From Cryptomeria japonica (lineage: Eukaryota; Streptophyta; Pinopsida; Cupressales; Cupressaceae), in assembly GCF_030272615.1 (NCBI RefSeq), contig NC_081408.1, forward strand, positions 303,587,450 to 303,651,449: DNA of 64,000 bases, given 5' to 3'. Each line of letters begins with the position of its first letter. Position 1 is the first letter of the stretch. Both the position numbers and the translations under genes were made by a program. Positions 13,601 through 24,597 of this stretch are shown here, one piece after another. Below the pieces are notes generated by a model, which had not been told where the DNA came from, ran no database searches, and saw only the letters and a program-made list of their open reading frames with translations.

Positions 13601-14764
13601 TGGGTTGGCATATCTTCATGAAGAATCGAGAATTAAAATTATACATCGAGACATCAAACCAAATAATATCCTTCTAGATGAATATCTAAATCCAAAAATA
13701 GCTGATTTTGGATTGGCGAGGCTCTGTGATGCTGCGAAAAGTCACATCAGTACCAGAGTGGCAGGAACAATGTAAGATTTCTGTCTTATTAATACTTAGA
13801 GAGAATTTTCCAGTGGTGATTTCACTGAATTGAAATTTTTTTATCAGCGGTCTCGTTGACCATGTTGAGATTGGGAATTTATTATTTTCCGGTTGTAGTA
13901 AATGTAGGACTCAAGATAGGATGATAAATTTAATATGTGGTTGTAGCACAGTTCATATGTTTTACTTATTTTCCAAGCAGACACTGGCCGGATTCAGTCA
14001 AAGCAGGTTAATTTAACTCCAATGTTCTATTGAAAACACCCAAATGCAGAATGCTAACAAGGTTTAAAATGAGGTTTAACACTGCATTGGATGTATAGTA
14101 AAAGTTTAAACTCGTACTGCTTTCAGCGGATATCTAGCTCCAGAGTATGCTTTTCGTGGGCATCTCACGGAGAAAGCTGACGTTTTTAGCTTTGGAGTAG
14201 TTGCTCTCGAAGTTGCTAGCAACAGAAGTCATGAAGACAGGAACTTGCCAGATGAGATGATCTATCTTCTTGATTTGGTATCAATTTTTTCTTCTAAATT
14301 TCCAACATAAGTGATTTGTTCTATTGACTTTATCAAATTAAAATCATCTGACACTAACTAGAGATTCAAGCAGATGTTTGTAATGAAATCGCTATTTATA
14401 TGTACTCTTTGAAAGCAATGTCTTATATTACCAGTGAATGAACTTGCAGGCCTGGCAATTGTACGAGGAGGGGAGACTTCTAGATTTGGTCGATACCAGC
14501 ATTCTTTCCAGCTGCTCTAGTGGAGAAGAAGTTGTGAGAGTGATTCACGTGGCTCTTTTATGTACACAGGCAGCACCCACGCAACGACCTTCCATGTCAC
14601 AGGTTGTTGCTATGCTAGGAGGGGCAATGGAAATTAATCTACCACAATGCCGCCCTGGATATATCAAAGACTGGCAGCTTACTAGCACTCCAACCAGGGG
14701 AGATGGCAAAACGTGGACATGGAGCATGAGCCTGACAATGGGGGATAGATCAGACAACTTGTAG
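4296..14764 (+). CDS. LRR receptor-like kinase with malectin domain (LRR-VIII type), 3' part
   Basis: Eight exons join in phase: 4296-4663, 12275-12470, 12646-12816, 12981-13099, 13219-13429, 13534-13771, 14127-14277 and 14450-14764. They encode 588 residues with no internal stop. Residues 1-190 are an extracellular malectin-like domain ([42 protein letters not shown]). A membrane span ([20 protein letters not shown]) and a basic stop-transfer KRRKRK follow. Next comes a complete kinase: [31 protein letters not shown], and a late Arg in TQRPSM. The HRD Arg makes it an RD kinase. Domain order matches the LRR-VIII family (plasma-membrane receptors; extracellular LRRs plus malectin sense a ligand). 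Signal peptide and LRRs are missing because they lie upstream of base 1 or in introns further out. It looks functional; specific ligand unknown. Confidence 0.95.
6632..6738 (+). repeat. 54-bp tandem duplication
   Basis: Two diverged copies follow each other, each with ttaagct, then agcatcaact or ggccatcaact, then atattaagataggc or cattaagataggc. The period is 54 bp. Confidence 0.7.
7320..7649 (+). mobile_element. LTR 3' end with tRNA-Met-type primer binding site
   Basis: A TATA-like catgtatataagagag lies at 7341-7356. The presumed LTR ends in gacattaca at about 7634. Two bases later comes tggtattagagca (7637-7649), one mismatch from the plant retrotransposon primer site TGGTATCAGAGCA, which pairs with initiator tRNA-Met. 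This fixes the orientation as plus. I could not place the LTR 5' end, nor see a gag or pol gene downstream, so the element is probably truncated. Confidence 0.65.
9655..10900. repeat. family of about seven diverged foldback units
   Basis: Units of about 70 bp follow a scheme CGGTATT-GGAAG-TTTT-GGAATAAG-CTTATTCC-ATGCAAATACCG-AATTT. Copies of the end motif ACCGAATTT or close variants lie near 9692, 10395, 10460, 10528, 10655, 10797 and 10880. Outer CGGTATT pairs with AATACCG and inner GGAATAAG pairs with CTTATTCC (best at about 10759-10790), so each unit can fold on itself. Confidence 0.7.
9930..10250. repeat. degenerate TGCGATGTTT-type short repeats
   Basis: Recurring (T/C)GC(G/A)(T/C)GATGTTT(T) followed by CTTCCTCC appears near 9971, 10056, 10155, 10178 and 10245. 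A 142-residue open frame here is Cys/Phe/Leu-rich only because of this composition and has no domain. It lies inside the intron. Confidence 0.4.
12275..12470 (+). CDS. receptor-kinase exon: malectin domain, second part
   Basis: The acceptor tgcag ends at 12274 and the donor gtaag starts at 12471. It starts with [16 protein letters not shown], which continues the malectin fold directly from VFVQ of the previous exon 7.6 kb away. It ends after RVTP in phase 1. Confidence 0.92.
12646..12816 (+). CDS. receptor-kinase exon: juxtamembrane and transmembrane segment
   Basis: Bounded by tgcag (12641-12645) and a donor gtgaaa at 12817. It encodes the Ser-rich linker, about 23 hydrophobic residues ([19 protein letters not shown]) and the basic KRRKRK flank that fixes the kinase on the cytosolic side. 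Confidence 0.88.
12981..13099 (+). CDS. receptor-kinase exon: P-loop
   Basis: Acceptor ttttccag (to 12980) and donor gtaaat (13100). It encodes [14 protein letters not shown], the usual start of this kinase class, and the ATP-binding loop [10 protein letters not shown]. It ends in phase 0. Confidence 0.93.
13219..13429 (+). CDS. receptor-kinase exon: N-lobe with catalytic Lys
   Basis: Acceptor ttgtag (to 13218), donor gtatag (13430). It carries VAVKKL (ATP-anchoring Lys), the alpha-C helix Glu in KREFLNEV, and [11 protein letters not shown]...[12 protein letters not shown], typical of LRR receptor kinases. Phase 1 end. Confidence 0.93.
13534..13771 (+). CDS. receptor-kinase exon: catalytic loop and activation segment
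   Basis: Acceptor ctcag (to 13533), donor gtaag (13772). It contains [14 protein letters not shown] (catalytic Asp and metal-binding Asn), [10 protein letters not shown] and HISTRVAGT. All key kinase residues are present. Phase 2 end. Confidence 0.94.
14127..14277 (+). CDS. receptor-kinase exon: APE region
   Basis: Acceptor tttcag (to 14126), donor gtatca (14278). It encodes [20 protein letters not shown], so the APE motif and the structural Asp of subdomain IX are both intact. Phase 0 end. Confidence 0.93.
14450..14764 (+). CDS. receptor-kinase last exon
   Basis: Acceptor cttgcag (to 14449). It runs from [15 protein letters not shown] to the stop TAG at 14762-14764 and includes the conserved subdomain XI Arg ([10 protein letters not shown]). 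A possible polyadenylation signal AATAAA is at 14768-14773, unusually close to the stop, so the true 3' end may be further on. Confidence 0.92.
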   Translation, partial: AWQLYEEGRLLDLVDTSILSSCSSGEEVVRVIHVALLCTQAAPTQRPSMSQVVAMLGGAMEINLPQCRPGYIKDWQLTSTPTRGDGKTWTWSMSLTMGDRSDNL

Positions 14765-15560
14765 CTAAATAAAATTCAAGAACCTTTATCTGCATCTCTG
14801 GAGTTGACTTTGGAATAGCTTTCTGAAGTTTAAAAGTTTGATATTCTGTTGCTTGGTAGCCATGTTATAGTTAGTCCAGGCAAACTAAGAACCTGTTCCA
14901 TGCTATGGTATGATAATATTATTTTAGAGATGACTCCCACATATATGGAAAAAATAGTAATGTACCTTGATGATGCCTATATATTATAATAATAATAATA
15001 ATAACACAATGAAGATATATATATATGTGTACTTATCACGTTCAAACTTAGTGATCGGTTTATTTGGAGCTGTAACACATAGCTAGGATATATTAGCGAC
15101 GTCGTTGAGAGGGAGGTTCAACAAGAGAAAACAAGATCTTTTATTTGTATCTAATTCATTATATATGCTTTTCTTATAATGGCAAATCTGCACGGTTCAT
15201 TTCAACAATATCCTCATTCCTTTAGTATTATTTAAGGGAATTTTTTTTTTTAAAAATTAATATTTTAATTTTATTTAAATAAGTTTATATTATAATGAAG
15301 AATAATAAGTTTTTATTAATATAATTCTTTACTATTCAAAGTAAAAAATTGAGTGGAAAAAAACAGCACATTTTAACATGTACATCTATAGAACATCTAT
15401 TAATTTTATGACCAATATAATAGTGTGTGCTTCCATTCTTTACATCAACCATTGCAATCATTGTTGTCATCCAAACTTAACTAAAGCAACAATCTCTAAC
15501 ATTATCTAGCATTTGATGTATTTTTAATAAAATTGGTTTGTAAGATTAGTAAAAACTTAT
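14765..15560. other. 3' flank of the receptor kinase, AT-rich
   Basis: Contains a short TAA/ATA microsatellite at 14986-15004 and AT-rich sequence. No gene is seen. Confidence 0.5.
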
Positions 15561-15569
15561 CCTTTAACT

Positions 15570-16670
15570 TGTCAATCATGGGGACGCATCCCCTCGAAAT
15601 TCCATTTGTTTTGGGGACAAGGATGTCCCCCTTGCCGAGCTACTACTACCATTAGGACGATAGGGTTGTTGGGGATGGCTAGGCATCCCTTGGTTATCTC
15701 AGTGATGTACAAAGGCCTCCCACGATGGAATGGCCCAAAAGTTTTTAAAAAATTAAAATTTTATTTTTGCCTCGATCTCAAAGCCTAAGGCCAAACCCTA
15801 ATGACCAGTGCCTCCCCTACCTACTCTCCCCTACCCCTCCATCCCACCCATGCCTTCTGAACTCTATAAAACACTCCAAATTCCTCATTTTTACTCACAA
15901 TCTCATTTCAATAGCTAGGTTGAAGAGGAGCAAAAGAGTGAGTGAAGGAGTGAAAGAGTGTGATTGAAGTGTTACAAGTACAAGAGGGGTAAGGAGTAAG
16001 AAGAAGAGGAAGAAGAGGGATTCTACACCAAGTTGGAAGGATTTTTCAAGCACAAGATAGGATTTTATTACTATTTTTTGAGTTTTTTGAGTTTTTTGAA
16101 TTAAATTTCATATTCAGATTTTAAATTTATTATTTATTTTTTAGACATGGTTGCAAGTGTATATTCAATGATCCATTGTTCAATGTTTTTTTTTTTTTGT
16201 TCATATTTCCAATTTGTATTAAGATTCAACATTGAAATTTATTTTTAATTTTTAAACTAGGTTAAAATTTTTGTGTATCCTCTACTTCTACGCTTAGTGT
16301 GATTTAAATTAAGAAAAACATAAATGAAATACTCGATTAACAAATATTAGCTTGAATTTTAATCTTAGAATTATAAACTTATAAGTTTTAAATTTATATA
16401 CTTTATTGAAGTGTCACAATGAGTTCTTATGGTATGAGTGAGGATGAGGTTGAGGTTCAGACTAAAAGTACTAAATTTGATTATGCACTTGAGGCTAAGA
16501 GGGGTGACCATGATGTTGAACTTAAAACCCAAACCAGTATTGCCATGGAAAATGCAGCTATAAGTGTAAATTGCCTCTCCACATTAGTGGAAAAGTATCT
16601 TAAAGGTCCTTTCGATTGTAAGTCTCCTGAAATAATTTGTAGCAAAATTGCCAAGCAGGACTAGGGCATT
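15570..16670 (+). other. unidentified repeat-like region with a short open frame
   Basis: G/C-rich blocks (ggggacgcatcccc near 15580, ggggacaaggatgtccccc near 15613) precede a TATA-like ctctataaaacac at about 15863 and a purine-rich leader. An 81-codon frame (16419-16664) begins MSSYGMSEDEVEVQT and is acidic and lysine-rich. I recognise no domain. It may be a decayed transposon with its own promoter. Function unknown. Confidence 0.3.
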
Positions 16671-17045
16671 GGCTATTGTGGAAGTGCAACTAATTTGCAC
16701 TTGCATTTTATGACGACATTACTAAAGTTAGTGCCCACCTTCTTCATATTTGAGGAAAAGGTTGGGATGCATGTGATTTCTCAAGGAGATCAACAAACTT
16801 GAAATACAGAGTTGAGATGGGGTATCACTAATGACAATGCAACTACACTTATGTCTACTTCTTTATCTCATAAATCAAAAGCTCATCAAAACCAACCATG
16901 TGATTCTACTTATGCTTTGTAGATGAGTAGCAAAGATGTCAGGTTCTTCTTCAGGGGCCCATGCAAGAGAGGCTAGTGAGAAACATAAATTGACAAATGA
17001 TGCTCAAAACCTATAGTTAATTTATTCAAAGTGTAACTTGTTATG

Positions 17046-17688
17046 TGTTGCATACACACCCCTATATTTCACTAGTCAAAATGGGGTCCCCCTCTTTTCT
17101 TCCTCCTCATTTGTTTCTTTTTTGTTTCTCTTTTCCCCTTTCCTTTGGTAAGATTTGCCTATGAAGATAGCCACCCAAGATTTGGAGGCCTAATGGAAAG
17201 CACAATAACAAGAGAGAAATAATCTGACAAGAATAAACTATTTTCCTATCAATGATGCAATACAATGTGATCAACTAGAATCAACAAAAATAAATTGGAT
17301 GTACATAGGATACTCCTTGGTTATATAGGCCAAGGTGACACATAGGAGTGCAGAAGATTATGACAAGTGTCATAATCTTATGACATGAAATATAAAGTGA
17401 TAGCCTATCATCCTGCCTAAAAAGGAAAAGTGATAGTGAGATAACACCACTAAAGGTAGACCAACCACCTAAGGTGGAAAAGTGCAAGCATAAGAGGTGG
17501 ATGTAATAATGTGATAAAAGCACTAAAGGTGGAGATGCCACATAAAGTGGAAATGATAACATGATAACACTGCCTAAAGTGGAGATGCTCCTAAAAGATC
17601 CTATATGGTCCCTAAGTAAGCCTAAGTGATGTGTAATTAGGACCTAGGTGAAGAATCAGCAAGGTACAACACCTTAATTACACCAACA
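17046..17688 (-). mobile_element. Copia-type LTR (3' LTR, minus strand)
   Basis: On the minus strand the LTR begins TGTTGGTGTAATTAAGG at 17688. It contains a TATA-like cctatataacc (about 17322-17332) and probably ends ...tgcaaca at about 17046. Immediately before it (17689-17700) is the polypurine tract CTTAAGGGGGAG, which primes plus-strand synthesis. This fixes the boundary and the orientation. The low-coordinate end is approximate. Confidence 0.75.
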
Positions 17689-17700
17689 CTCCCCCTTAAG

Positions 17701-18795
17701 TGCAACTTAGGGAGAATGTACACAGAACCTAACGATGCAAGATGAGTCCTGGCTACTAGGACATGTTAGGTACCCATGTACAAATGAAATGAAATCTCTC
17801 ACAAATGGACAAAAGGACAAAGCCTAGAGGGAAAAAACTCCTCCCTAAAAGAGATGAAAATAAAAAAGACTCTCAAAGAAGAAGTATGAAAAGGACAAAG
17901 CCCCAAATGAGCAAAAATTCCCCCCCCAATAAGAGAGAAGAAGAGAGACCATATAGCAGTGCCCCATCAATGTAGAATGTACACCAATGGTATATGCTCC
18001 AAGGTGGATGTAGAAGATGGTCCACGATCATCAAACAATGTTCCTCCCCTTAGGAAGAAACAAAGCCAAAGGTGTATGAATGGAGCCTCCCCAATCCTAA
18101 AAGGAATATGAAGGAACAAATCTCAAGATGTATGGAGTCTTTGAAAGCTGCTCAAGTGTCTTAATGTCGATGTTGAAAGTTTCCCCCTCCAAATCAGGTG
18201 TACTAGGCCACACTGTTAAAAAATACAATCCAAGATCTAGTGATGATGAATGTAGAACATGATCCAAAGACTCAAGTGTATCCTCTAAAGATAAAGAGAC
18301 CTCCTCTAAATGTTGTACATAAGTATTCACAATCACATCAAACTCAAAAGAGTTATCATGTAGATAATGAACAAGAGGATCAAAGTGTTGCCTCGTAACA
18401 ACTAAAGAAGGATCATTTCTATCAAAGAGAAGATGTATATCATCAATGGTGTCTCCCAAATCTACTAGATAGGCCTCCATAAACAAGCTTATAATTTATG
18501 TCAAGTAGTAATCCCAAGGAACTATATCTAGAAGACAAAGTGTCTTCATCTACACTAAATCACAAGGAGCCCAAACTGTAACAACACACATATCATCAAA
18601 TAAAATAGTTGATGAAGGAGATGGGATATCAACACATATCTTAAGAACCTTAGAATGTTCTGAGATTCAAATGACCATATTGAATCTCCTCAAATGTGTC
18701 CATGCTAGATTTCGTAGTGTGTACATAAGTTGAATTAATAATAGGAGCAAAATGAGAGAAGGTGTGGACTCAAGAATGATGATCAACCTCCCCAA
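17701..18795 (-). pseudogene. Copia internal region, no recognised pol domain
   Basis: Lies between the polypurine tract and the protease remnant. One 129-codon minus frame (18097-18486, starting MFMEAYLVDLGDTIDD) is Asp/Leu/Ser-rich, without a domain I recognise. Integrase, reverse transcriptase and RNase H, expected here, are absent, so the element has a large internal deletion. Confidence 0.45.
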
Positions 18796-19330
18796 CTACA
18801 ACAATATCTTTTCTTTGTAAATCTTGAATGGTGACAAAATCTGATGTGAACTCAACACTCTTTCTTGCTCCACCATGTGTGATCTAATAGATAGAAAGGA
18901 TATTGGTTGATAATGGAGGCACACATAGAACATCATTGAATTCTCCATCATCCATGTCAATTGATCTAGGTTCCCACAAGCATTCATATATGTGTTGTTA
19001 GCCATCAGGATGTGTGGTGATGAACAAGAGTCAAATGAAGAGAACATATTCTCTAAAGAATCTATATGATGTGAAGCTCCTAAATCAAGTATCCACCTAT
19101 CTAAATTATAATATGCGACTACAACAATTGCTTGCCCCATGTTTCTCTAGTGTAGATGATGATGAAGAAGAAGATGAACTCCTTGACATTGATGAAAGCA
19201 AATTGATTTAATTCTTCTTAAGAAGATGCTTCAACTCGTCAATTTGTTTTAGATAACATTCATGTCCGTTATGCCCTAATTTCTTGTAGGGTGATACCAC
19301 AATAGTGGGTTGCACTTTTTAGCCAACTTT
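18796..19330 (-). pseudogene. Copia gag zinc-knuckle and protease remnant
   Basis: On the minus strand a decayed zinc-knuckle segment (KKLGHNGHECYLKQ, about 19230-19275, with its first Cys pair lost) precedes the aspartic protease start WILDLGASHHI (about 19065-19100), followed by MFSSFDSC. The catalytic D-S/T-G-A box reads D-L-G-A. Both regions fit Ty1/copia gag-pol, and the damage shows a dead copy. It shares orientation with the LTR at 17046-17688. Confidence 0.8.
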
Positions 19331-19359
19331 GACACTGAAATAATCATTTTGAGAAAAAA

Positions 19360-20690
19360 AAAAATCAGATTCAGACACCTATTACTACTAAACCGTAAGG
19401 AATTTTTAGATGATGTCAACTAGGAATTTGTGACATTTCATACATGTAGATTCTAAATATTTTTTTTAAAATTTTTTTGGAATCAATTTGCATCCATTTT
19501 TCTATCTCCCTCTAAAACTAGTTTTTAACAGTAAACAACAATTTTAAGAGTGATACTCATTTGGTATGGAATAACTTTTTTTCTAAAATAAATATGAATG
19601 TGATTCTTTTGAATTTAGTTTTGTAACATCCATATCTAATGTTTGCAATGGATTTAATAACATTATCTTCAGTATTTCACATTTTATTAAGTTTTTAAGT
19701 CAAGTTAACTATAATTTTGACATATGTTCATTTGGTAGCTCGTAACTTGTTGTGTAGGTATCAAAATTTATTTTAATTTTTTTGTTGGAAAGAGGACTTC
19801 AATAACTATTACGTAGATATTTTTCAGAATTTTTTTCACTAGTTTACTATTTTTCCATGAGCATTGAACAACAAATATAATGTTTAGTGTGAAAACTATG
19901 TTTAGTTAATCTAAAAAATCAATCATAATAAACTCAATACATATTGAAATCATAATCATTAGGAAAATCACTTTGAGTAATACTATCACTCATTTGGGCT
20001 TGTTAAGATTGTAGAATATAAGCCTTTAATTAAATCTTAGAAGGCCAAAAATCTGCAAAAACTAGGATAGCTTTGTGGGGAGATGTCCAAGCAGGTTGTT
20101 TGATCAAACATATGTTCTATCGAAAGGACCTTTTAGGTTCAAATAGTTCATTTTTATGTTCCACAGACTTAGAGAAATACTTTGTCAAAGTTTGACAGTT
20201 TTCACACTTAAGACACTTAATAGAATGTGTTGGTAGGGTATGGCCTAGAATGTTCAGATAACTTGGCGAGTGAAATGGGGGCATGCCTAGCATAAAATTG
20301 AACCCTATATGCATTGACACTGATGGTACTTTCTCGTGACAAACATAATGAAAGTTAGGGCATATGCGAATGCATGTGACACTTTTTAGGGCAGCAAAAA
20401 ACTCTCAACGCAAACAAATGGTTTTGAGTATTTAAAATCTTAGAGAGATTTTTGTAAAGAGACCTCACACGACCCATAGGTTGAGATGGTTCATTCATAT
20501 GTGCCACAAACTTAAAGAAATGCTTTGTGAAATTTTGAGATTTTTCAGCACTTAGGACACTTAAGAGAATTTGTCACTAGGGTATGGCCTAAAACATTCG
20601 AGTGACTTGGTGAGCGAAACGAGGGCATGCCCAGCATAAACCTAGCCTCTCAAAAATTTTGGTAGTAATGGTGTGAACATCAACCATCAA
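19360..20690. repeat. AT-rich spacer with a diverged 170-bp direct repeat
   Basis: Two direct copies lie at about 20130-20305 and 20472-20645. Shared blocks include agggtatggcctaaaa/agaa, acacttaa..agaat, and gggcatgcc(t/c)agcataaa. The spacing is about 342 bp. The rest (19360-20070) is AT-rich with nothing recognised. Confidence 0.7.
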
Positions 20691-21961
20691 CACATGAGCA
20701 CCAGATTTTATGTTGAAAACCCAAACTGGGAAAAACCACAATGAGAATCTAACTCATAATATAAATATGAATGATTGCAAAGTTGAAGGCTCACTGCCAA
20801 GGAGAAATTGCACCTGATGGACTTGTAAGTCTAAGGTACACTTCCTTGGGGCAAGATACAAGGCACATATAAGGGCTTGCATAACCAAGGCTCACTGCTT
20901 TAGGGAAAGATACAATCTTCTATTAAAGGACTCACTGTCAATCAACAATGAAGCAAATAGTAGAACTAAAAATGATGAGGATTTGTTCTTGAACAAAAAA
21001 TTATCCTTGAACAACTAGATCAAGTGACCAAAATCATGGAAAGCATATCAAATAACCACCACTATCACAACACATTCTCTCACTAAATATACCACCTTCA
21101 AACCTCTGATTTTTGCATTTCTGCAATCTCAAATCATCTTGCACATCATTTGCATACTCTTCTCATCAATTCAAACATAACACATCATACAAATTCTTCA
21201 ACCATACTCCTTAAATATGAGATAGATCATTGAAAACTTAATTTAGGGTCAACTAAGAACATAATAAACATTATTACACAAAATAGTCACCTAGACCAAA
21301 AATACTCAAAGCAAACCACTCTTGGAGAAAGATGGAACCAAAACATATCACAATACATCCTTCTAAGAGAAATCCAATGATCCACACATGCTAATTTACA
21401 TTTTCCAAAGTTGTTATCAAATGTAACGTGTAGACATAACAATTATTCAACCAAAGAACATCTTTTGATGCAATTATCTCACATGGATCTCCACATGCCA
21501 TGGTGATACCCATAACAACTTCTTAATACATCCTCCAATGCATATTTAGATCAAAGAAATATGATCCAACCAAGATAACTTAATCAGACACACTGAATCA
21601 TAACACAATTGAATATCCTGAACATAAATCAACAAAACTCTCTTGCATAACAGAATCCACCAAAGAAGCAAATAAAGAATACTACATGAGCCATTAAATC
21701 ATACCCACTAAACCGCAACACAATCTGCAACATATTTGGAGGCCACACGAAGACTTTCTAGGCCATTCTAACAAACACACTTACTACCAACAAACATAAA
21801 TGACTATCCAAATCAAAATACCACAACCAACACCAAAAATACCAAACTCAATCTGCAACACAAAACACAATTGCAACAACCAGGAGCATATCGTGACCAG
21901 AATCCATTCGAATAACCAGGTTTGGCATCAATGACAACCATACAAGATCATAATTCCAACA
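20690..21961 (-). mobile_element. Copia 3' LTR (second element, minus strand)
   Basis: On the minus strand it starts TGTTGGAATTATGATC at 21961, directly after the polypurine tract AAAGGGGGAGA (21962-21975, as its complement). It contains the segment aaaacccaaactgggaaaaa near 20720, shared with the solo LTRs at 41064-42657 and 53885-56404. The far end (about 20690) is truncated relative to those copies. Confidence 0.8.
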
Positions 21962-22204
21962 ATCTCCCCCTTTGTCAACGATGGGAACACTTGAACAATA
22001 GTTGAACATTTAAACAAATCTCACAACAACTCTCTCCCCCTTTGACATCAAAGACAAAGGGAGTTACATAACATATTGACCAACACACATGCCACTACTT
22101 CCCCATGAGAGAAGGAACAACATCAATCCAAGAGATAAAGGATAAGCATTGAATCTCCCCCTAGAAAGACACACCACTATAATACATCTAGCTAGAGAAA
22201 TGAG

Positions 22205-22552
22205 GGGCAATAACCCCTAATTTTTGCCTAAGATACTCAAAAGTATCATTCGCCAACACTTTCGTGAAAATGTTTTATACACTTTCTTTTGTAGAAATGT
22301 ATTCCAGTCTGACTTCCTTTTCTATAGCCTTCTCTCTTAGAAATGATAGCGGATTGAGATGTGTTTTTTCTTTGAATGCATTGTCCAATTCTTTGAAATG
22401 TTTATAGCACTTGTATTATCACACATAACAGGAATAACTTCATCATATACCACTCTGATATCTTTAAGAGTCTATTGCATCCACATAACTTTAGTACAAC
22501 AAGATTCTAACACAATGTATTATGCTTCTACATTAGATAATGATATTGAGTC
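22205..22552 (-). pseudogene. Copia RNase H, C-terminal half (interrupted by element A)
   Basis: Minus-strand translation from 22552 gives SISLSNVEA, a stop, YIVLESCCTKVMW, VMCDNTSAINIS, KKKHISIRYHF, then a frameshift to FLREKAIEKEVRLEYIST, a stop, and NIFTKVLANDTFEYLRQK. These are the standard final RNase H blocks of Ty1/copia pol. The first half is 24.9 kb away at 47409-47580. The LTR (21961 downward) follows in the expected order. Confidence 0.92.
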
Positions 22553-22582
22553 GGGTAAGTGCACCAAGATGGTGTGCAAAAA
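22553..22582 (+). repeat. left terminal inverted repeat of element A
   Basis: Thirty bases matching the complement of 47379-47408 at 29 positions. It contains TGCACC...GGTGTGCA, which can form a small hairpin. Confidence 0.88.
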
Positions 22583-22663
22583 TATGGACAACCTCTAAAA
22601 AAAAACATCTAAAAACTACTAATGCAAACAGTTTATTTTAAATTTAAATAACCCATTCATGTT

Positions 22664-23160
22664 AAGCCTCGGTCACCAAGCCTCAATCCAAGCCAAAACA
22701 CCTATGGGTTTTTTAATAGAAAAATGTGATCGTGTTTTTTAATAGAAAAACGCGATCGTTTTTTTCAAAAAATAAAAACACATACGGGTTTTTGGAAATA
22801 AAAAACACGTTCGCATTATGTTTAGTAAGAAAAACAAGTATGTGTTTTTCTTACATAAAATTAGTCTAGAAACATGGATTTGTATGCAATGCATTTATCA
22901 TTCCCTTAGTTTTTTCAATAGGCTATATACATAAAATGCAACATTTAAGTATAAGAAAGAAAATATAACTTATACTTTAAGTTATATTTTATGTATATAT
23001 TGTCAGAATGTTAGAGAGTGTTTTCATCTCTATAGGAGTTATAATGTAGATTCTAGTTTTTAGAGGATCATATAAAATTTCAAAGAGTCAAATTTCAGTA
23101 ATCAACATGTCAAATTTTAGTAATCAGCATGATCCTATTATCATCCTTTAGCTCTATATC
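22664..23160 (+). repeat. element A left arm: palindromic GCG blocks and shared segment
   Basis: Starts aagcctcggtcaccaagcc and continues with repeated A-rich/T-rich blocks around CGCGATCG or ACGTTCGC (about 22715-22820), then the 170-bp segment also found at 1540. It is the mirror of 46150-46602. Compared with the right arm, about 700 bp between the end repeat and this block is missing here. Confidence 0.8.
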
Positions 23161-24597
23161 TCACTCTCTTTGTCTTTCCCAAACTCTAGACGTAACTCTC
23201 GCCCTCTCTTATCTCTCTTAATTCTCTCTCCCCTCTCTAGGTATATCCAACCCTCTCTAGCTTTCATTCCTTCCTTAACCCCATTTCTATCCTTGACTCC
23301 TTCCCTTTCTCTTCATCACTGTCATTCTCTTATTACTTCTTTCCCCTCCCTCTCCATTCTCTTGGTTACTACATATCCCTTCTATCCTCTCTCCCCATAT
23401 ATCTAGGTCTCTCCCTCCCTCCCTATTCAACCCAATACCTCTCCCTCCCTATATTATTACCCACCTCTCTCTCCTCCTCTAGGTTTCTCACCTATGTAAT
23501 TGTCCACTCTCTAGTTCTCTCCCTCTATCTCCACCTTTCTCTCCCTTCCCCCTTACCCCTATCCACTTATGAACTCTCTCCCTCTTTTCTCTCTCTCTCT
23601 CTAAACCTATCTATCTCCTCGTTCCCTGGGTCTTTGACTCCCTCCATGTCTACCTCTCCATCCATCCCCTCTTATTCATCTCTTTTATCTATTCCCTCTC
23701 TCTATTGTCTAGGTCATCACCTCTCCCTCCTTTTTTCTCTCCCTCCCTCAAATTTCTAGGTTTCTCCCTCATTTCCTCTCCACCTCTATGCCTCTCTATC
23801 CATGTCTCATTAGGAACCTATCTCTATGCCCTCTATCTATCGCTCCCCTCTCTCTCTCATCTAGGTATTTAACCTCTCTCTCACCCTCTAGATTTCTCAT
23901 CTCTCTATATATCCCCTCTCTAGTTCTCTCCATTAGTCTCCACCTCTCTCTCTCTCTCTCCATCACATCTTACCCATCTCCCTTTATGAACTCTCTCCTT
24001 TGCTTATCTCTCCCATCACCTTGTTATCTCCCATAAACTCTAGACTTATTACTCTCCCTTTCTTCTCTCTATTTCTTCTCTCCCCCCTCTCTAGGTCTCT
24101 CCTATACTATCCCCCCTCTCTCTCTCACCTTCCCTCCCTCCATCTCTCTTCTCCTCCTATTGTTTCTCTCCACTCTCTCTTTGTTCTCTTGATCACTACC
24201 TACCCCTCCCAACCTCTCTCCATACATATTTTTCTACTTCCCTTCATCTTTACCTCTCTACCACTCCCTCTTTGTCTCATTACCCACCTCTCTCTTCCCC
24301 TTTATCTTTCCACCCTTGGTCTCTCACCTCTCTCTTCTTAGGCTCTAGATCACTCACCACTATATCTCTCTCTCCTCTCTAATTCTTTCCTCTCCACCTT
24401 CTTACCCCTCTTTCACTCTTTGTGAACTTATCTATCTTATTTTCTTCTCTCTCTTCCTCACCTATCTACCTCTTCCCTCTTTCTATCTCTATCACTCCCT
24501 ACCCACCTCTCCATCTCTTCATAGCTCTCTCTTTCTATTTTTTTCCCTCTATCCTCTTCTCTCTCCCTCCCCTTTCTAGGTCATCACCTCTCCCTCC
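23160..24597 (+). repeat. element A left arm: polypyrimidine (CT-rich) tract
   Basis: About 1.4 kb of almost pure C/T strand with repeated phrases such as ctctctaggt and catcacctctccctcc. Its second half matches the complement of 39531-40448 and its first half the complement of 45634-46145, so it is arm sequence. The Ser/Leu/Pro-rich open frames in it are a composition effect. Confidence 0.9.
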
